Assembly: GCA_030681795.1 (NCBI GenBank)
Contig: JAUXRG010000114.1
Span: 49,697 to 113,696, forward strand
Direction: 5' to 3'
DNA: 64,000 nt
Source of the DNA: Rubrivivax sp.
GTDB lineage: Bacteria; Pseudomonadota; Gammaproteobacteria; Burkholderiales; Burkholderiaceae_C
Within the stretch, counting starts at the first letter, position 1. Each line of letters begins with the position of its first letter. Shown piece by piece: positions 63,912 through 64,000 of the stretch. The position numbers and the translations under genes are program-made. Below the pieces are notes generated by a model. It saw only the letters and a list, made by a program, of their open reading frames with translations. It ran no database searches and had not been told where the DNA came from.

Positions 63912-64000
63912 GGGGTTCGCTGCGGCATTGGCGTGAATATGGCGCCTGGCGATGCGGGCGCCTGGCAGGGCTTCAGGCCTCGGTGTGAGCCTGACCGCGG

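Noticed and set aside
1..64000. CRISPR array, rRNA, tRNA or prophage
   Set aside because: No regularly spaced identical repeats, no rRNA-like conserved blocks, no cloverleaf, and no phage structural genes were recognised.

Overview
This window is very GC-rich and densely packed, and almost certainly chromosomal DNA of a Burkholderiales betaproteobacterium of the Rubrivivax/Leptothrix/Ideonella type. The evidence is the phn gene order, a Nap-type nitrate reductase, a PEP-CTERM protein, an Ebo cluster, the codon use, and a 60-bp operon-internal repeat that I recall from that group. No rRNA, tRNA or CRISPR array was recognised.

Region by region. (1) 1-8.2 kb: lipid and envelope genes (phosphatidylserine decarboxylase, a membrane-anchored class III aminotransferase, a DUF962/Mpo1-like membrane protein, a GT4 glycosyltransferase, an LplT-like transporter), then a CYTH-CHAD protein and a Lys/Ala-rich DNA-binding-like protein. 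(2) 8.3-17 kb: a DUF1045 gene divergent from phnGHIJKLM (carbon-phosphorus lyase), ending in an atypical pyruvate kinase. (3) 17-28 kb: an 11-kb block lying between the lyase operon and its transporter. It carries a PEP-CTERM protein, a 2OG-oxygenase and a transporter/spermidine-synthase-like fusion on the minus strand; a PCuAC-like protein, a secreted PHP-domain phosphoesterase, a parvulin-type isomerase and a HupE-type protein on the plus strand; and a broken PhoD-like gene with nested IS66 and IS91 debris. Fragments of phnE and of the pyruvate kinase gene lie at opposite edges, marking a recombination scar. (4) 28-31 kb: phnCDE. (5) 30.9-36.3 kb: napDAGHB. (6) 36.4-47.4 kb: an apparent single run of nine genes, eboF-A-B-D-E-C, gamma-glutamyltransferase, DUF2478 and a PhoA-type alkaline phosphatase. 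(7) 47.5-61.5 kb: a tightly coupled 12-gene operon (radical SAM, methyltransferase, YdjY-like, membrane protein, terpenoid-cyclase-like repeats, three membrane proteins, MoxR ATPase, DUF58, BatA-like and two-MIDAS VWA protein). I cannot match this combination to a described pathway. (8) 61.6-64 kb: a VTT membrane protein, a small protein, and a toxin-antitoxin graveyard around an intact hicAB.

The strongest unifying signal is phosphate. Seven 11-bp-phased GTCA-type direct repeats (candidate PhoB boxes) lie upstream of the DUF962, GT4, LplT, phnG, PEP-CTERM, PHP-phosphoesterase and phnC genes, all oriented with the gene they precede. In three of them a -10-like hexamer sits exactly 10 nt downstream. 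Together with C-P lyase, alkaline phosphatase and the broken PhoD, this suggests a phosphate-starvation island joining phosphonate scavenging, secreted phosphoesterases and membrane-lipid replacement.

The best candidates for undescribed biology are a 19-codon ORF repeat inserted with exact ATGA/TGATG overlaps inside two unrelated operons, the 12-gene radical SAM/MoxR operon, and a hairpin that hides the phnC ribosome binding site.
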